Shown piece after piece: positions 40,667 through 51,305 of a DNA stretch of 64,000 nucleotides (position 1 is the first letter of the stretch; every line of letters starts with the position of its first letter). Below the pieces are notes generated by a model. The model had not been told where the DNA came from. It saw only the letters and a list, made by a program, of their open reading frames with translations, and searched no databases. Source of the DNA: an uncultured Candidatus Altimarinota bacterium (lineage in GTDB: Bacteria > Patescibacteriota > Gracilibacteria > BD1-5 > JAGOOR01); the NCBI GenBank assembly GCA_937924685.1, contig CALEVN010000001.1, positions 1 to 64,000 on the forward strand. The letters are read 5' to 3'. Position numbers and translations under genes: made by a program.

Positions 40667-43600
40667 ATGACACACGACGACTCTCTCATCAACGATGAAG
40701 CTCAAGACACTGAGCTTGATACAGATATGACTCCAGAAGGGGATGATCTTCTCCTGGATGATGCTGAATCAAAAATAGATACAGAAGAACCAGATTTCTT
40801 TGCTGAAGAAAAAGCAAATTTTCTCGGTGATGACAATATGAATCCGTATCTCACGGACGAAATGACAGATTTTCTCAATGATCGTATCACTGATTACTCT
40901 GCTATTTCAAAAAATGCCGGTAAACAAAATATCACCGCTGGTAAAAATCTCAACAAAGTTCGAGGTCTTTCTGTGAGCATCGCAAAAAAAGATGATATCC
41001 TTGCTCAATCACACGGTGAAATTCTCATCTCAGAAACTATCAACTATCGTACTCAGCGTCCTGAACGTGGTGGTCTTTTCTGTGAGCAGATTTTCGGTCC
41101 ACGAAAGAACTATGAATGTGCGTGTGGTAAATACAAGCGTATCCGCTACAAGGGTATTATTTGTGAACGTTGTGGTGTAGAAGTGACTACTTCTCAAGTA
41201 CGTCGTCAGCGTATGGCTCATATCGAGCTCGCTTCCCCAGTCGCTCATATCTGGTTCCTCAAATCTGTCCCATCTCGTGTCGGTCTCATGCTCGACATCC
41301 CTGTGAAAAAACTTGATCAGGTTGTTTACTTTGCTGCCTATCTCATCATCGATGTCCACGAAGATTACCGTAAGGATGCTCTTGCATCACTCGAAGACAG
41401 ATTCAAGCAAACACGTGCTGAAATGCAAAAAGAATTTACTGGCATGCTCAATGAAGCAAAAATAGCACATGAAGCAGGCGAGATGAAACAAAAAGCATTC
41501 AACGAAATGGAACGTGATTGCACAGAGAAGCTTGATGAACTCGATGCAGAATACCGTGATATGAAGGATAAGCTCAATGCTCTTACTTCAGGAACAGTGA
41601 TTTCAGAGCTTGACTACCGTCTTCTCATGGAGCGTTTCCCTCAGGTTTTTGTTGGAGGTACTGGTGCAGAAGCTATTCGTCAACTCCTCGATCGTATTGA
41701 TCTTCAGGCACTTATTCAGAATATCCAAAAAGATGTAAAGACGACAGCGAAATCAAAAGAAAAGAAACTCCTTCAAAAGCTTCGTCTTGCAATCGATCTC
41801 TTTTCAAGCAACCAGCATCCTCGTGATTTCATTATGGAAGCTCTTCAGATTCTTCCTCCTGATCTCCGCCCGATGATCCAGCTCGATGGTGGTCGTATGG
41901 CATCTTCCGATCTCAATGATCTCTACCGTCGTGTTATAAACCGAAATAACCGTCTCAAAAAACTCATCCAACTTGGTGCTCCAGAGGTCATTCTCAAAAA
42001 TGAAAAACGTATGCTCCAGGAATCAGTCGATGCGCTCATCTCTGGTTCTGTTCGTAGCTCTCGTTCTGGATATGCGATGGCAAATAAGCGTAAGCTCAAA
42101 TCACTCACTGATATTCTCAAAGGTAAACAAGGTCGTTTCCGTCAGAATCTCCTCGGTAAACGTGTCGACTATTCTGGTCGTTCTGTTATCGTGGTTGGAC
42201 CTTCTCTTGAGATGGATCAATGTGGTCTTCCAAAGCCTATTGCACTGACACTTTTCCGACCATTTGTCATCGGTAAACTTATCGAACGTGAATACGCATT
42301 CAACGTCAAACACGCAGAAAAAATCATCGAAGAAAATACAAAAGAAGTGTGGGATGCTCTCGAAGAAGTGATCGAAGGAAAGTATGTCCTTCTCAATCGT
42401 GCTCCTACGCTCCACCGTCTCGGTATCCAGGCTTTCCGTCCGACTCTTGTAGAAGGTAAGGCTATTCATCTTCACCCACTCACTTGTGTGGCGTTCAATG
42501 CCGACTTCGACGGAGATCAAATGGCTGTCCATCTTCCACTCACACCAGAGGCACAAAAAGAAGCACGTGAGCTCATGGCGACATCAGCAAACATGCTCAA
42601 TCCTTCAAATGGCGAACCAATCGTCTCTCCAACTCAGGATATGATTCTCGGTTGTTACTTCCTCACAAAAGAGGATGAAAAATCATTCAAAGGACATGTC
42701 TTTGGTTCATATGATGATGCATCTATCGCATTCATGAACGGTGAGATAAAACTTCATACACAGATTCGTGTTCGAGGATGGGTTCCTCTCACACAGGATG
42801 GACCATTTACAACATACGGACGTATGCGTTTCCATGCGGCACTTCCAAAAGGATACTCGTTCCAGAATGTTACCATGAACAAAAAACAACTTTCGAAGCT
42901 TCTCTCAAATATATTTGAAACACACGGAACAGCAGCAACAGCAGTCGTAGCGAATGAAATCAAAAATCTCGGTTTCAAATACGCAACGATGTCAGGCCTT
43001 TCTATCTCAGAGAGTGACATGCTCACACCAGGAAACAAGAGTGAAATTCTCGAACAAGCAACAGAGAAAGTACGAACTATTCAATCAGCAGCGTACGAAG
43101 GTCTCCTCACAGACGATGAGCGTTATGAACAGTCTATCCGTATCTGGAGTCAAGCAAAAAATACGATTGAATCAGAAATGAAAAAAGTATTCCCAAAACA
43201 GAATCATATCTATCATTTCATCGATTCTGGTGCCCGAGGTTCTTGGGGAAACGTCACACAGCTTTGTGGTATGAAGGGTCTCGTAGCATCTCCATCTGGT
43301 AAGACAATTGAACTCCCAATCAAATCAAACTTCAAAGAAGGTCTCACTGCTCTCGAATACTTCATCGCGACACACGGAGGTCGTAAAGGTAAAGCAGATA
43401 CAGCGCTCAAGACAGCTCAATCTGGTTACATGACTCGTCGTCTCGTTGATGCGGCTCAAAATATCCTCGTTCGTGAGAATGATTGTGGTACGCTTCACTT
43501 CGAAGAAGTACAGCGAGCAAATCGTGGTGTCGTCTTTGAAGAATCATTCGAAGAACGTCTCTACGGAAAAGTCCTCGCAAAAGATCTCTCAGACAAATCT

Positions 43601-44845
43601 GGAAAAGTCTCTGCGAAGAAAGGTGACATTATCGATCAGAATCTACTCAAGGCTATCGTCGCATCAGATATTCAGTCTATACCAGTCCGTAGCATCCTCA
43701 ATTGTGAAACACACGAAGGTATCTGCCAACACTGTTATGGGATGGATCTCGCACGAAACCATCTCGTTGATATTGGTACACCTATTGGTATCGTCGCTGC
43801 ACAGTCAATCGGTGAGCCTGGTACTCAGCTTACGATGCGTACATTCCACTCAGGATGAGTCGCAAAAGAAGGAGGAGATATCACAACTGGTCTTACTCGT
43901 GTCGAAGAACTTTTCGAAGCTCGTACACCAAAATACCAAGCAAAAATCAGCTATATTGATGGTGAGGTAGTTAAAATCGAACATACAAAAACATCTGCTA
44001 CTATCTATGTTCGTGCTCACAAACCTGAAACTCGTGAATACTACATTCCACATGACTATGAGCAGGAAGTGAAGACAGGTGATACAATCAAAGCAAAACA
44101 AGCTCTCGCACGCAATGCTGAAACAAAACAAAAAATCCTCGCAACAACAGGAGGCTATGTCTCAAAAATAGAAAATGGTATTATCTACGTCTCTGACACA
44201 GAAGCACAAACGCTTGAATATGTGACACCATTTGGTCGAAAACTCACTGTTACTCAGGGGGCTCAGGTTTCAAAAGGTGACAAACTCTGTGAAGGAAATA
44301 TCGATGCAGAAGAGCTCATGACCGTCGCAACTCCAGCGAAAGCACAACAGTACATCGTCGATGCGGTCAAAGAAATCTATGCGTCTCAAGGTCAGACAGT
44401 CAATGCAAAACATATCAGCTGTATCGTTCGACAGATGTTCTCAAAAGTGACGATTATCGAACCAGGAGAATCAGAATTCTTCCAAGGTGATACGATCGAT
44501 ATTGGTATCTTCAATGATACAAACAAGAAGCTCGTTGCTGCTGGTAAAAAACAAGCTATCGGTCAGCGTCTCGTTCTCGGTATTGCAAAAGTATCACTTC
44601 ACTCAGATTCATGGCTCTCTGCGGCTTCATTCCAGGAGACAGTCAAAGTCCTCGTGGATGCTGCGAGCAAGCGTCGTATCGATCATCTCGAAGATATCAA
44701 ATCAAATGTTATCATCGGTCGTCGTATTCCGACACTTCAGTACTTCAAAAACAATCTCGAACCAGATGAAGAGTATTATGAGGGAAATGTCACAGACGTG
44801 ACAGAGGTTCACTCAGCACATGCTCTTGTCCCTGATGTTGAATAG
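40667..44845 (+). CDS. rpoC: RNA polymerase beta' subunit with acidic N-terminal tail
   Basis: 1392 residues, TAA stop. Zinc finger CACGKYKRIRYKGIICERCG, active site NADFDGDQMAVH (near 611), bridge/trigger region TMRTFHSGGVA with Gly 1064 as TGA, and second zinc site CETHEGICQHCYG. The N-terminal ~70 residues are strongly acidic (for example EGDDLLLDDAESKIDTEE), placed before the family start at ETINYRTQRPERGGLFCE (123-140). The tail is opposite in charge to that of beta. Follows rpoB by 30 nt. Confidence 0.96.
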
Positions 44846-44855
44846 TATTTCAATA

Positions 44856-44886
44856 AAATCCCCACCGACTGGTGGGGATTTTCTTA
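44856..44886 (+). terminator. Terminator of rpoBC
   Basis: AAATCCCCACC (44856-44866), loop GACT, GGTGGGGATTT (44871-44881), then TC-TT. Confidence 0.85.
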
Positions 44887-44904
44887 TGTGAATTTATCTG
44901 AGAA

Positions 44905-45345
44905 CTAAAACATCGCTCCAATGACAAAACCCATAGCACTGAGTGCGACAACGGAATATCATGCAGTAATAAAAAAAAGTTTCGAAGGACGCATCTCGTA
45001 GAGGTAGTGAATACCTATAAAGAGAGCGACAACCATACCAAAATTGTACCCAAGAAGGAGTCATTTGCCCGCACTATGCCATCCGAGATGTTCGAGGAAA
45101 GCAGTCATATCAGCTGCGATGATAAAGAGTATAGGAAACTGCCATATCAGAGCTGTTTTTGCTCTCTGTTTGAGTGCCACGTCTTCGAGTGTGAGATGTG
45201 CGAGATTTCTCCAAGCGTTACCAAATACGCTCGAGTGATACCAGACGACGCCAATCGCCAGAGCGACACCGACAGCGAGAATATCCGCGATCCAATAAAT
45301 GTCAGAAAAGAGAGGCACGAGCCACCGAAAATCGAGTGTAATCAT
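44905..45345 (-). CDS. DUF1761-like membrane protein
   Basis: 146 residues from ATG 45345 (MITLDFRWLVPLFSDIYW). Four membrane segments and the motif GVVWYHSSVFGNAWRNLAHL fit the DUF1761 pattern (W-Y-x5-G-xxW). Two TGA codons are Gly. Starts 4 nt after the stop of its paralogue at 45350-45781. Function unknown. TAG stop. Confidence 0.65.
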
Positions 45346-45349
45346 AGTT

Positions 45350-45781
45350 TTAGATAAGGATACCAACGAGCATACCAACGATGCTCATGGTCACTATGAC
45401 ATATCCAGCACTAATAGCATAGAGGCTCAATGGACGCTGAGCGTAGATATGCTGTACAGCGAGAAAGAGACAGACGATAAGTCCGAGATCATAGCCAATG
45501 AGAAATCCCTTGTCTGCAGTATGGTATTCAAAATGCTTACAAAATGCCGAAATATTTGCCGTGATGAGAAAAGCGACAGGGATGTGGAGGAGTCGGAGAT
45601 TGATGGATTTACCGTTGTTGTATTCTTCGTCAGTGAGTCCTATGAGCTTTCTCCAGAGAGGGCCAAATGCGAGTCCGCTATGCCAAAATGCACCAATAGC
45701 ACACATAACAATGGTGCCAATAATATCAGCTTTCCACGAAATATTTGTCACGATATGAGCTACGTCAGAGAGAAGTCCCAT
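45350..45781 (-). CDS. DUF1761-like membrane protein
   Basis: 143 residues, no TGA, TAA stop. GAFWHSGLAFGPLWRKLIGL and four membrane segments; clear paralogue of the downstream gene (KGFLIGYDLGLIVCLFLAVQ against KGLLLGYNFGMVVALFIGIH). TATACT lies 5 nt before the ATG, suggesting a leaderless start. Confidence 0.68.
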   Translation of the reverse strand: MGLLSDVAHIVTNISWKADIIGTIVMCAIGAFWHSGLAFGPLWRKLIGLTDEEYNNGKSINLRLLHIPVAFLITANISAFCKHFEYHTADKGFLIGYDLGLIVCLFLAVQHIYAQRPLSLYAISAGYVIVTMSIVGMLVGILI

Positions 45782-45957
45782 AGAGAAGTATAGTAAATAT
45801 AGGATAAGTATAGATTGTCAGCTGTATTTGAAAATAGGCTTTTATTGAAAAATGATTTCTGCATTTATAATACAGGAGATTATTTATTCATTCCCATTGA
45901 GATGTTTGAGCATTATTTCAACTTTTCTTGTATTTCAACTATTTCCCGAAAAATAAT

Positions 45958-45985
45958 TTGCCAGTAAAATATTTCTGAATAGAAT
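45958..45985 (+). promoter_or_regulatory. Putative promoter of the LexA-like gene
   Basis: TTGCCA (45958-45963), 16-bp spacer, TAGAAT (45980-45985). Leader about 22 nt. I see no clear palindromic operator. Confidence 0.5.
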
Positions 45986-46013
45986 AGGGGAGTATTATTT
46001 TTTATATTCTACT

Positions 46014-46631
46014 ATGAAACCGCTCGATGGACGACAGAGAGATATCCTTGATTATCTCTATGAAAATCAGGAATACAGTATGACTCTTGCTGATATCGGA
46101 GAAGCAGTAGGGATAGACCACCCACAAAAAGTTCTCGATAAAATTGACCAGCTTATTCGTCTTGGTTACATAGCAAAGAGCCCTTTTGGTGGATACCAGG
46201 TCATTCGTAGATTTGAAGAGACAGATCAGCTCACGATTCCATTTTTTGGTTTCGCACAGTGTGGAAATGCAGGGAAGAGTATACTCGCAGAATACCCACG
46301 CAAAAAACTCGAAGTCGATAAAAAGTTCGTCGTTCAATCAGAGAAAGACACCTATTTCATCACCCGTGCAAAATGAGATTCGATGGAGCCCTTTATTCAT
46401 TCAGGGGATTTTTTACTTATCAAAGTACAATCAGGATTTAATCCAGAAGACAAGGTGATGGTTGTGCACAACGGCCTCCCGAAAATCAAAAAAGTCCTCC
46501 AGGATGGTGATAAAATTGTCCTTCGATCATTTAATCCCGAATTCGGTGATTTTGTCGTCGATGAAGATGATACAGCCGAGATAGTTGGTGTCGTCAAAGA
46601 ACGATTCTCAAAAGATGCGTTTGTCGTGTAG
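46014..46631 (+). CDS. lexA: LexA-like self-cleaving repressor (S24 peptidase)
   Basis: 205 residues. N-terminal winged helix MKPLDGRQRDILDYLYENQE...SMTLADIGEAVG; C-terminal S24 domain with the catalytic Ser in GDSMEPFIHSGDFLLI and a Lys in the LPKIKKVL segment. An Ala/Cys-Gly pair in FAQCGNAGKS could be the cleavage site. The Gly of GDSM (residue 121) is TGA, so under the standard code the catalytic half is cut off. LexA represses DNA-damage genes and cleaves itself on RecA-ssDNA. TAG stop. Confidence 0.85.
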
Positions 46632-46635
46632 GGGA

Positions 46636-47751
46636 TTATCTCCTGCCTGCTCGACTACTTTTTTCTCGTAATCTGACGGTTCTCATGTGAGCGCCAGCGC
46701 CACCACCAGCCTCATACCCTGCTCATTTGATCGTGAGTTGATCCCATGCTGCCGTGATGCAGGCTTGAAGAAAGTCATCATCTACAGCGTGATTTCATTT
46801 CATTGTACTAAAAACTTTTGCACATATTGTCTTCTCGGTTCCTTTTGCGCTATCTGGCGCCGTTCCTTTGAGGGGGGTGATGAGTCCTCGCGCTAACTCT
46901 ATTATATACTCGGGGCTTTGTTTATTGATAAAAAGACGAGGATTTTTGTATTTTTTGAGACGCCCGTTTGTTTTAAATATTGAGGGCACCATATATACTG
47001 GTCTTTCTGGTGCGACATCATCTGGCTGTCTTTCTGGTCGTTCTGTTGGTCCTTGGATGAGAACGGCAACTGCATTGGAGACAATCTGTCCGAGCTCGTT
47101 AAGTGGTACTGGTTTTTCTCCCGATCCATTGAGATGTGCGTTAATATGTCGTGGATTGACCGACTTTCTATGTTTGAGATAAAAAGCACGGCCAATAATC
47201 TTCCTGACTGCCTCAGGATCAACGAGTTCAGTACGCTTTGTTTCGAACCACGCATCAACTGCTGTTTTTCGAGTGTTGATTTTTAATCTACCAAGTGAGT
47301 CTGCCTCAAAAAGGTGAGGGAATTGAGCTTGGAGATCTATAAAAGTGATATGAGGACTCTTGTTTCTCTCTTTATTTTTTGCTGGTGCGAGTGATTCAAT
47401 TGCATCAGTGACGAGTTGACCGAGTTGATTGAGTGGGACAGGCATATCTGCTGAGCCGTTTCTAGTTTTTCTTAGATAACTTTTGATAGCAAACGTGTCA
47501 ATTTGACTTCCGTGTTTCAAGAAATATATGCGTCCGATAATTTTCGGAAGGGTAGAGGGATCAGCGAGAGTAGTACTATCTGTTCGGAGCATTTCCACAA
47601 CAGATATATCCACTGGATGTGCACTGTTTGACCAACCTACTTTTACATCTAAGACCATTGGGAATTGAGCCTTGAGATCATCATATGTCAGGTGAGATTC
47701 GCTTCATTGGTGTGCAGAAATGTCTGACGTGAGAGTAAGAGGAGAAGTCAT
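46636..47751 (-). CDS. Protein with a duplicated ~95-residue domain, function unknown
   Basis: 371 residues from ATG 47751 (MTSPLTLTSDISAHQ). Two copies of one domain: SHLTYDDLKAQFPMVLD...PKIIGRIYFLKHG...PVPLNQLGQLVTDAIESL, then SPHITFIDLQAQFPHLFE...RKIIGRAFYLKHR...PVPLNELGQIVSNAVAVL. The C-terminal part is basic, with a partial third copy (PRLFINKQSPEYIIELARG) and a final RLREKSSRAGRR. Three TGA codons are Gly. Repeated basic modules suggest nucleic-acid binding, but no known family is recognised. The 3' end lies 4 nt from the convergent lexA-like gene. TAA stop. Confidence 0.62.
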
Positions 47752-47958
47752 AATATATACTATGAATAAAAATATTATATATGCAAATATTGCAGTTATT
47801 CTATGAAAATTTTTTACCTGTCCAGTTTTCACAAAAAATACTTTATTATAAACTCTATATTCTACAGATAAAAATAGACCATCATCCGACATTTTCTCTT
47901 CTATATCATATTTTTTTCTTCTTCCATAATTTCTATTTTATTTTTTTATAAAAAAGAT

Positions 47959-47986
47959 TTGCAATACATAACTTTTTTACTATCAT
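47959..47986 (+). promoter_or_regulatory. Promoter of the infA ribosomal operon
   Basis: TTGCAA (47959-47964), 16-bp spacer, TATCAT (47981-47986); about 27-nt leader. The A/T-rich 270 bp before it, back to the divergent gene at 47751, contains no supported gene. Confidence 0.55.
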
Positions 47987-48019
47987 GCCGCCACATATCC
48001 TAAAAAGTTCGCCCATTTC

Positions 48020-48298
48020 ATGGCTAAAGAAGAGAAAATCCTCGCTCAAGGCACTGTCCTCGAATCACTTCCTAACGGGAGTTATCGGGTTCAGGTGACG
48101 TCTCTTTCAGGTCAGGATCTCGGTGATAATGGTATGGTCGTTTTTGGCCACGTCTCGGGACACATGCGTAAGTGTAATATCTCCCTCATCAATGGCGATA
48201 AGGTTGATATAGAACTCACGCCCTATGATCTCGAAAAAGGTCGAATTACTTATCGTCATAACGTCAATCATCCTGTATGAAAGTTCGCCCGTCAATAA
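48020..48298 (+). CDS. infA: Translation initiation factor IF-1
   Basis: 92 residues. OB-fold: KEEKILAQGTVLESLPNGSY, VFGHVSGHMRKCNISLINGD, TPYDLEKGRITYRH. Under the standard code it would end at a TGA inside ATGA shared with the rpmJ start (48277-48280). Read as Gly it continues GKFARQ to TAA, overlapping rpmJ by 22 nt. Confidence 0.9.
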
Positions 48299-48414
48299 AA
48301 ATGCGTGATCCACGAAACGATGTTATCGTTATCCGATGGAACAAGAGTCATACAAAAAGGTATGTCCGAATCGTCAACAAAAAAAATCGACGATATAATC
48401 AACGTCAAGGTTAA
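48277..48414 (+). CDS. rpmJ: 50S ribosomal protein L36, zinc-free
   Basis: 45 residues: MKVRPSIKMRDPRNDVIVIR and the C-terminal NRRYNQRQG (family ...HKQRQG). The four zinc Cys/His of common L36 are all replaced, so it cannot bind zinc, and it is a few residues longer than usual. The ATG overlaps the in-frame TGA of infA. TAA stop. Confidence 0.85.
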   Translation: MKVRPSIKMRDPRNDVIVIRWNKSHTKRYVRIVNKKNRRYNQRQG

Positions 48415-48428
48415 TCATTTTTTCTATT

Positions 48429-48803
48429 ATGGTACGTATTTCTGGAGTCAACATTCCAAATCACAAGCATCTCTGGGTCGCTCTTACATCTATTTATGGT
48501 GTAGGACCTACGAGATCAAAAGCTATCCTTGCTGCGAGCAAGATTGAAGCTGATCGTAAAGTTGAAACACTTTCTGAAGAAGAGCTCGGTGTCATCCGAG
48601 ACGAGCTCAAGAAGTATACACTCGAGTGAGATCTCCGACGAGAAATCACAGGCAATATCAAGGCTCTCCAAGATATGAACTGCTATCGTGGTGTTCGTCA
48701 TAAGAAAAATCTCCCCGTTCGTGGACAGCGTACAAAAACAAACGCTCGTACAAAACGTGGTAAAAAAGCAACTGTAGCAAATAAGAAAATCGCTGCGAAA
48801 TAA
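48429..48803 (+). CDS. rpsM: 30S ribosomal protein S13
   Basis: 124 residues: MVRISGVNIPNHKHLWVALT SIYGVG, E-G-DLRREITGNIKAL with Gly 67 as TGA, GVRHKKNLPVRGQRTKTNAR TKRGKK. The Lys-rich end (KKATVANKKIAAK) touches P-site tRNA. TAA stop. Confidence 0.95.
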
Positions 48804-48818
48804 TTTATCTCTCTTTAT

Positions 48819-49208
48819 ATGGCTCAAACACTTCGTCGAAATAAGAAAACAAAACGCACTGTCGAACAGGGCGTGATCTGTGTCTCTGCACTCTACAACA
48901 ATACACACGTCAGCGTGTCTGATACGGATGGAAATGTCCTCACATGGCATAGTGGTGGACGCGCAGGATTCAAGGGTGCTCGTGAAGCAACTCCCTACGC
49001 AGCAACTATGGCTATGGAAAAATGTCTCGAAGAAACTATTCGTCTCTATGGACTCAAGAGAGCTCATGTGGTCGTAAAAGGTGTCGGTTCTGGTCGTGAT
49101 AATGCACTTCGTGCTATTGTCGCTGCTGGTGTCGAGATTGATTCTATCCTCGATGAAACTCCAGTCCCATACAACGGTACAAAGAAAAAGAAAATCCGTA
49201 AATTGTAA
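48819..49208 (+). CDS. rpsK: 30S ribosomal protein S11
   Basis: 129 residues: CVSALYNNTHVSVSDTDGNV, SGGRAGFKGAREATPYAATM, VKGVGSGRDNALRAI and DETPVPYNGTKKKKIRKL. No TGA, TAA stop. Confidence 0.95.
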   Translation: MAQTLRRNKKTKRTVEQGVICVSALYNNTHVSVSDTDGNVLTWHSGGRAGFKGAREATPYAATMAMEKCLEETIRLYGLKRAHVVVKGVGSGRDNALRAIVAAGVEIDSILDETPVPYNGTKKKKIRKL

Positions 49209-49235
49209 TTTTCACACTTTAAACTCAAACTATTT

Positions 49236-49862
49236 ATGCGTTATACTGGTCCAAAAAAGAAACTCTGTCGTCGAGAAGGAAAAAACCTCTTCGGAAGTGA
49301 AAAATATTCTGTCGAAGGAGGCAAGAGAAAACTCCTCGGGAAAAATGCAAGTCGTATGGGTCTCTATGGCCAACAACTTCGTGCAAAACAAGCTACAAAA
49401 CGTATGTTCGGTTGTTCTGAAAAACAATTTGCAAACTATTTTAAAAAAGCTGCTCGTATGCAAGGCAATACTCTTGCAAACATGCAGAGACTTCTCGAGA
49501 CTCGTCTCGATGTCGCTGTTCTCAAGGCAAACTTTGCTCGTACAATCATGCAGGCTCGTCAGTTCGTCAGCCACGCACATTTCGTCGTCAATGGTCAGAA
49601 AGTCGATATTCCATCATACCAAGTATCTGTTGGTGATGTCATCGAAGTCCGTGAAAAACTCAAAGACACTCCTCTCTATCGCACACTTCAGACAGAATCA
49701 GAAGAATTTCTCAAGAATAATAAATCAGGCAAAGTATCAGCTGTAGACTGGATTGATGCTGATCCAAAAGCATTTAAAATCACAATCAAGCGTCTCCCAG
49801 AAGCACAAGATTATGATCAGAGCGTCGACATGAAAAAGATTATCGAGTTCTACTCAAAATAG
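49236..49862 (+). CDS. rpsD: 30S ribosomal protein S4
   Basis: 208 residues: MRYTGPKKKLCRREGKNLFG, LRAKQATKRMFGCSEKQF and the S4 RNA-binding domain LETRLDVAVLKANFARTIMQ ARQFVSHAHFVVNGQKVDIP. Zinc-type N-terminal Cys cluster absent. TAA stop. Primary 16S binder. Confidence 0.95.
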   Translation: MRYTGPKKKLCRREGKNLFGSEKYSVEGGKRKLLGKNASRMGLYGQQLRAKQATKRMFGCSEKQFANYFKKAARMQGNTLANMQRLLETRLDVAVLKANFARTIMQARQFVSHAHFVVNGQKVDIPSYQVSVGDVIEVREKLKDTPLYRTLQTESEEFLKNNKSGKVSAVDWIDADPKAFKITIKRLPEAQDYDQSVDMKKIIEFYSK

Positions 49863-49901
49863 TTTCAAGTAAGTCGTTTTTACCTCTTATCTTTCTCTCC
49901 C

Positions 49902-50894
49902 ATGCACATCCTCCATACTATCATCGGTCTTCCAAAAGTTTCAGAACAGCGCCTCACTCATGAGGACGCTACTCTTGAGTCGGTCTTTGATATTACTCCT
50001 CTTCCACGAGGATATGGGATGACTCTCGGACACGCACTTCGTCGTGCCATCATCTCATCTATTCCAGGTACACGTGTCACAGGTATCAAGATAGAAGGTG
50101 TCACTCATGAATATACGACTCTTCCTGGTATCCGTGAGAGCGTCCTCGATATCATGCTCAATCTTAAGAACCTCGTTCTCGAAAAATCTGACACTGGTGT
50201 TACATGGATCTCTCTCAAGAAAAATAAAGCAGGAAAAGTCACAGCAGCAGATATCAAGACTTCAGGTGGTGTCGAAATCCTCAATAAGGATCTCTATATC
50301 ACTGAGATCGACCGTGACGGATTCGAGCTCGATATCCAGATCCGTGTTGAAAAGAATGTCGGTTACAAATCTATTGAAACACTTAAGAAAGAAGATGATG
50401 ATGTTATGATTCTCGTTGTTGATGCGAGCTTCTCTCCTGTTCTCAATGTGAGTACAGAAGTAACGAGCGAGCGTTATGGTGACATGACAGACCTCGATCG
50501 TCTCTCTCTCACTATCAAGACAAATGGTTCTATCACTCCAGAGAGCGCTCTCAAATTTGGTTCTCAGATGCTCCGCTCTTACTTTGACATTTTCTGTGAT
50601 ACAGAAGTCGTCATCGAAAGCGAGTTTATGGGTGATGTCCGATCTCTCCGTGAAAAAGAGAAAAAGGATGCACAAGCAACAGAACACCGTGAGAATTTCA
50701 CACACATTGATTTCCTCGGACTCTCTCCTCGTACACTCAATGCTCTCGTCAATGGAAATATCCTTTCTGTCGAACAGCTTGAAAAATGCACAGAAGCAAA
50801 ACTTTCTTCTATCAAAGGCTTTGGAAAGAAGGCTATGGATGAAGTCCGTGCTGCTCTCGCAACACAGAACAAGAAACTTCTCGGAGATGATTAA
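49902..50894 (+). CDS. rpoA: RNA polymerase alpha subunit
   Basis: 330 residues: LPRGYGMTLGHALRRAIISS IPG and VTHEYTTLPGIRESVLDIML NLK (N-terminal dimer domain); the C-terminal domain has LGLSPRTLNALVNGNILSVE QLEKC and SIKGFGKKAMDEVRAAL. The C-terminal domain contacts activators and UP elements. No TGA, TAA stop. Confidence 0.97.
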   Translation: MHILHTIIGLPKVSEQRLTHEDATLESVFDITPLPRGYGMTLGHALRRAIISSIPGTRVTGIKIEGVTHEYTTLPGIRESVLDIMLNLKNLVLEKSDTGVTWISLKKNKAGKVTAADIKTSGGVEILNKDLYITEIDRDGFELDIQIRVEKNVGYKSIETLKKEDDDVMILVVDASFSPVLNVSTEVTSERYGDMTDLDRLSLTIKTNGSITPESALKFGSQMLRSYFDIFCDTEVVIESEFMGDVRSLREKEKKDAQATEHRENFTHIDFLGLSPRTLNALVNGNILSVEQLEKCTEAKLSSIKGFGKKAMDEVRAALATQNKKLLGDD

Positions 50895-50934
50895 ATCCGT
50901 TTAACTCAACTTACAAACTTATTTACTTTTATTT

Positions 50935-51291
50935 ATGCGACACCGTTCCAAAAAACATCTGAAGCTCAACGGCAAAGACGTCAATCACCGTGATGCTCTC
51001 CTCCGAAATCTCGCAGGAAGCCTCTTTATCCATGGAAAAGTAGCAACGACTCAAAAGAGAGCTCGTGCTGTCACTCCTCTCGTACACAAGCTTATCAAAG
51101 TGGCACAAGAAAAAGATACTATGAATACCATTCGTACACTCTCTGCTTCTCTCTACACTGAAGCGGCTTGCCGTGCTGCTATGGATATAGCTAAAACTAC
51201 AAAGAAAACTTCTGGTTTCACTCGAGTCACTCCACTGAAATATCGTGCTGGTGATGCGAGTCTCCTCGTTACTCTCGAACTCGTTGCATAA
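50935..51291 (+). CDS. rplQ: 50S ribosomal protein L17
   Basis: 118 residues: MRHRSKKHLKLNGKDVNHRD ALLRNLAGSLF, TQKRARAVTPLVHKLI and GFTRVTPLKYRAGDASLLVT LEL. Normal length, TAA stop. Confidence 0.95.
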   Translation: MRHRSKKHLKLNGKDVNHRDALLRNLAGSLFIHGKVATTQKRARAVTPLVHKLIKVAQEKDTMNTIRTLSASLYTEAACRAAMDIAKTTKKTSGFTRVTPLKYRAGDASLLVTLELVA

Positions 51292-51305
51292 TTTTGTCTC
51301 CCTCT

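Noticed and set aside
47704..47892. Upstream extension of the duplicated-domain protein to an ATG at 47892
   Set aside because: It would add a membrane-like segment encoded by very A/T-rich DNA without codon bias; the ATG at 47751 is preferred.
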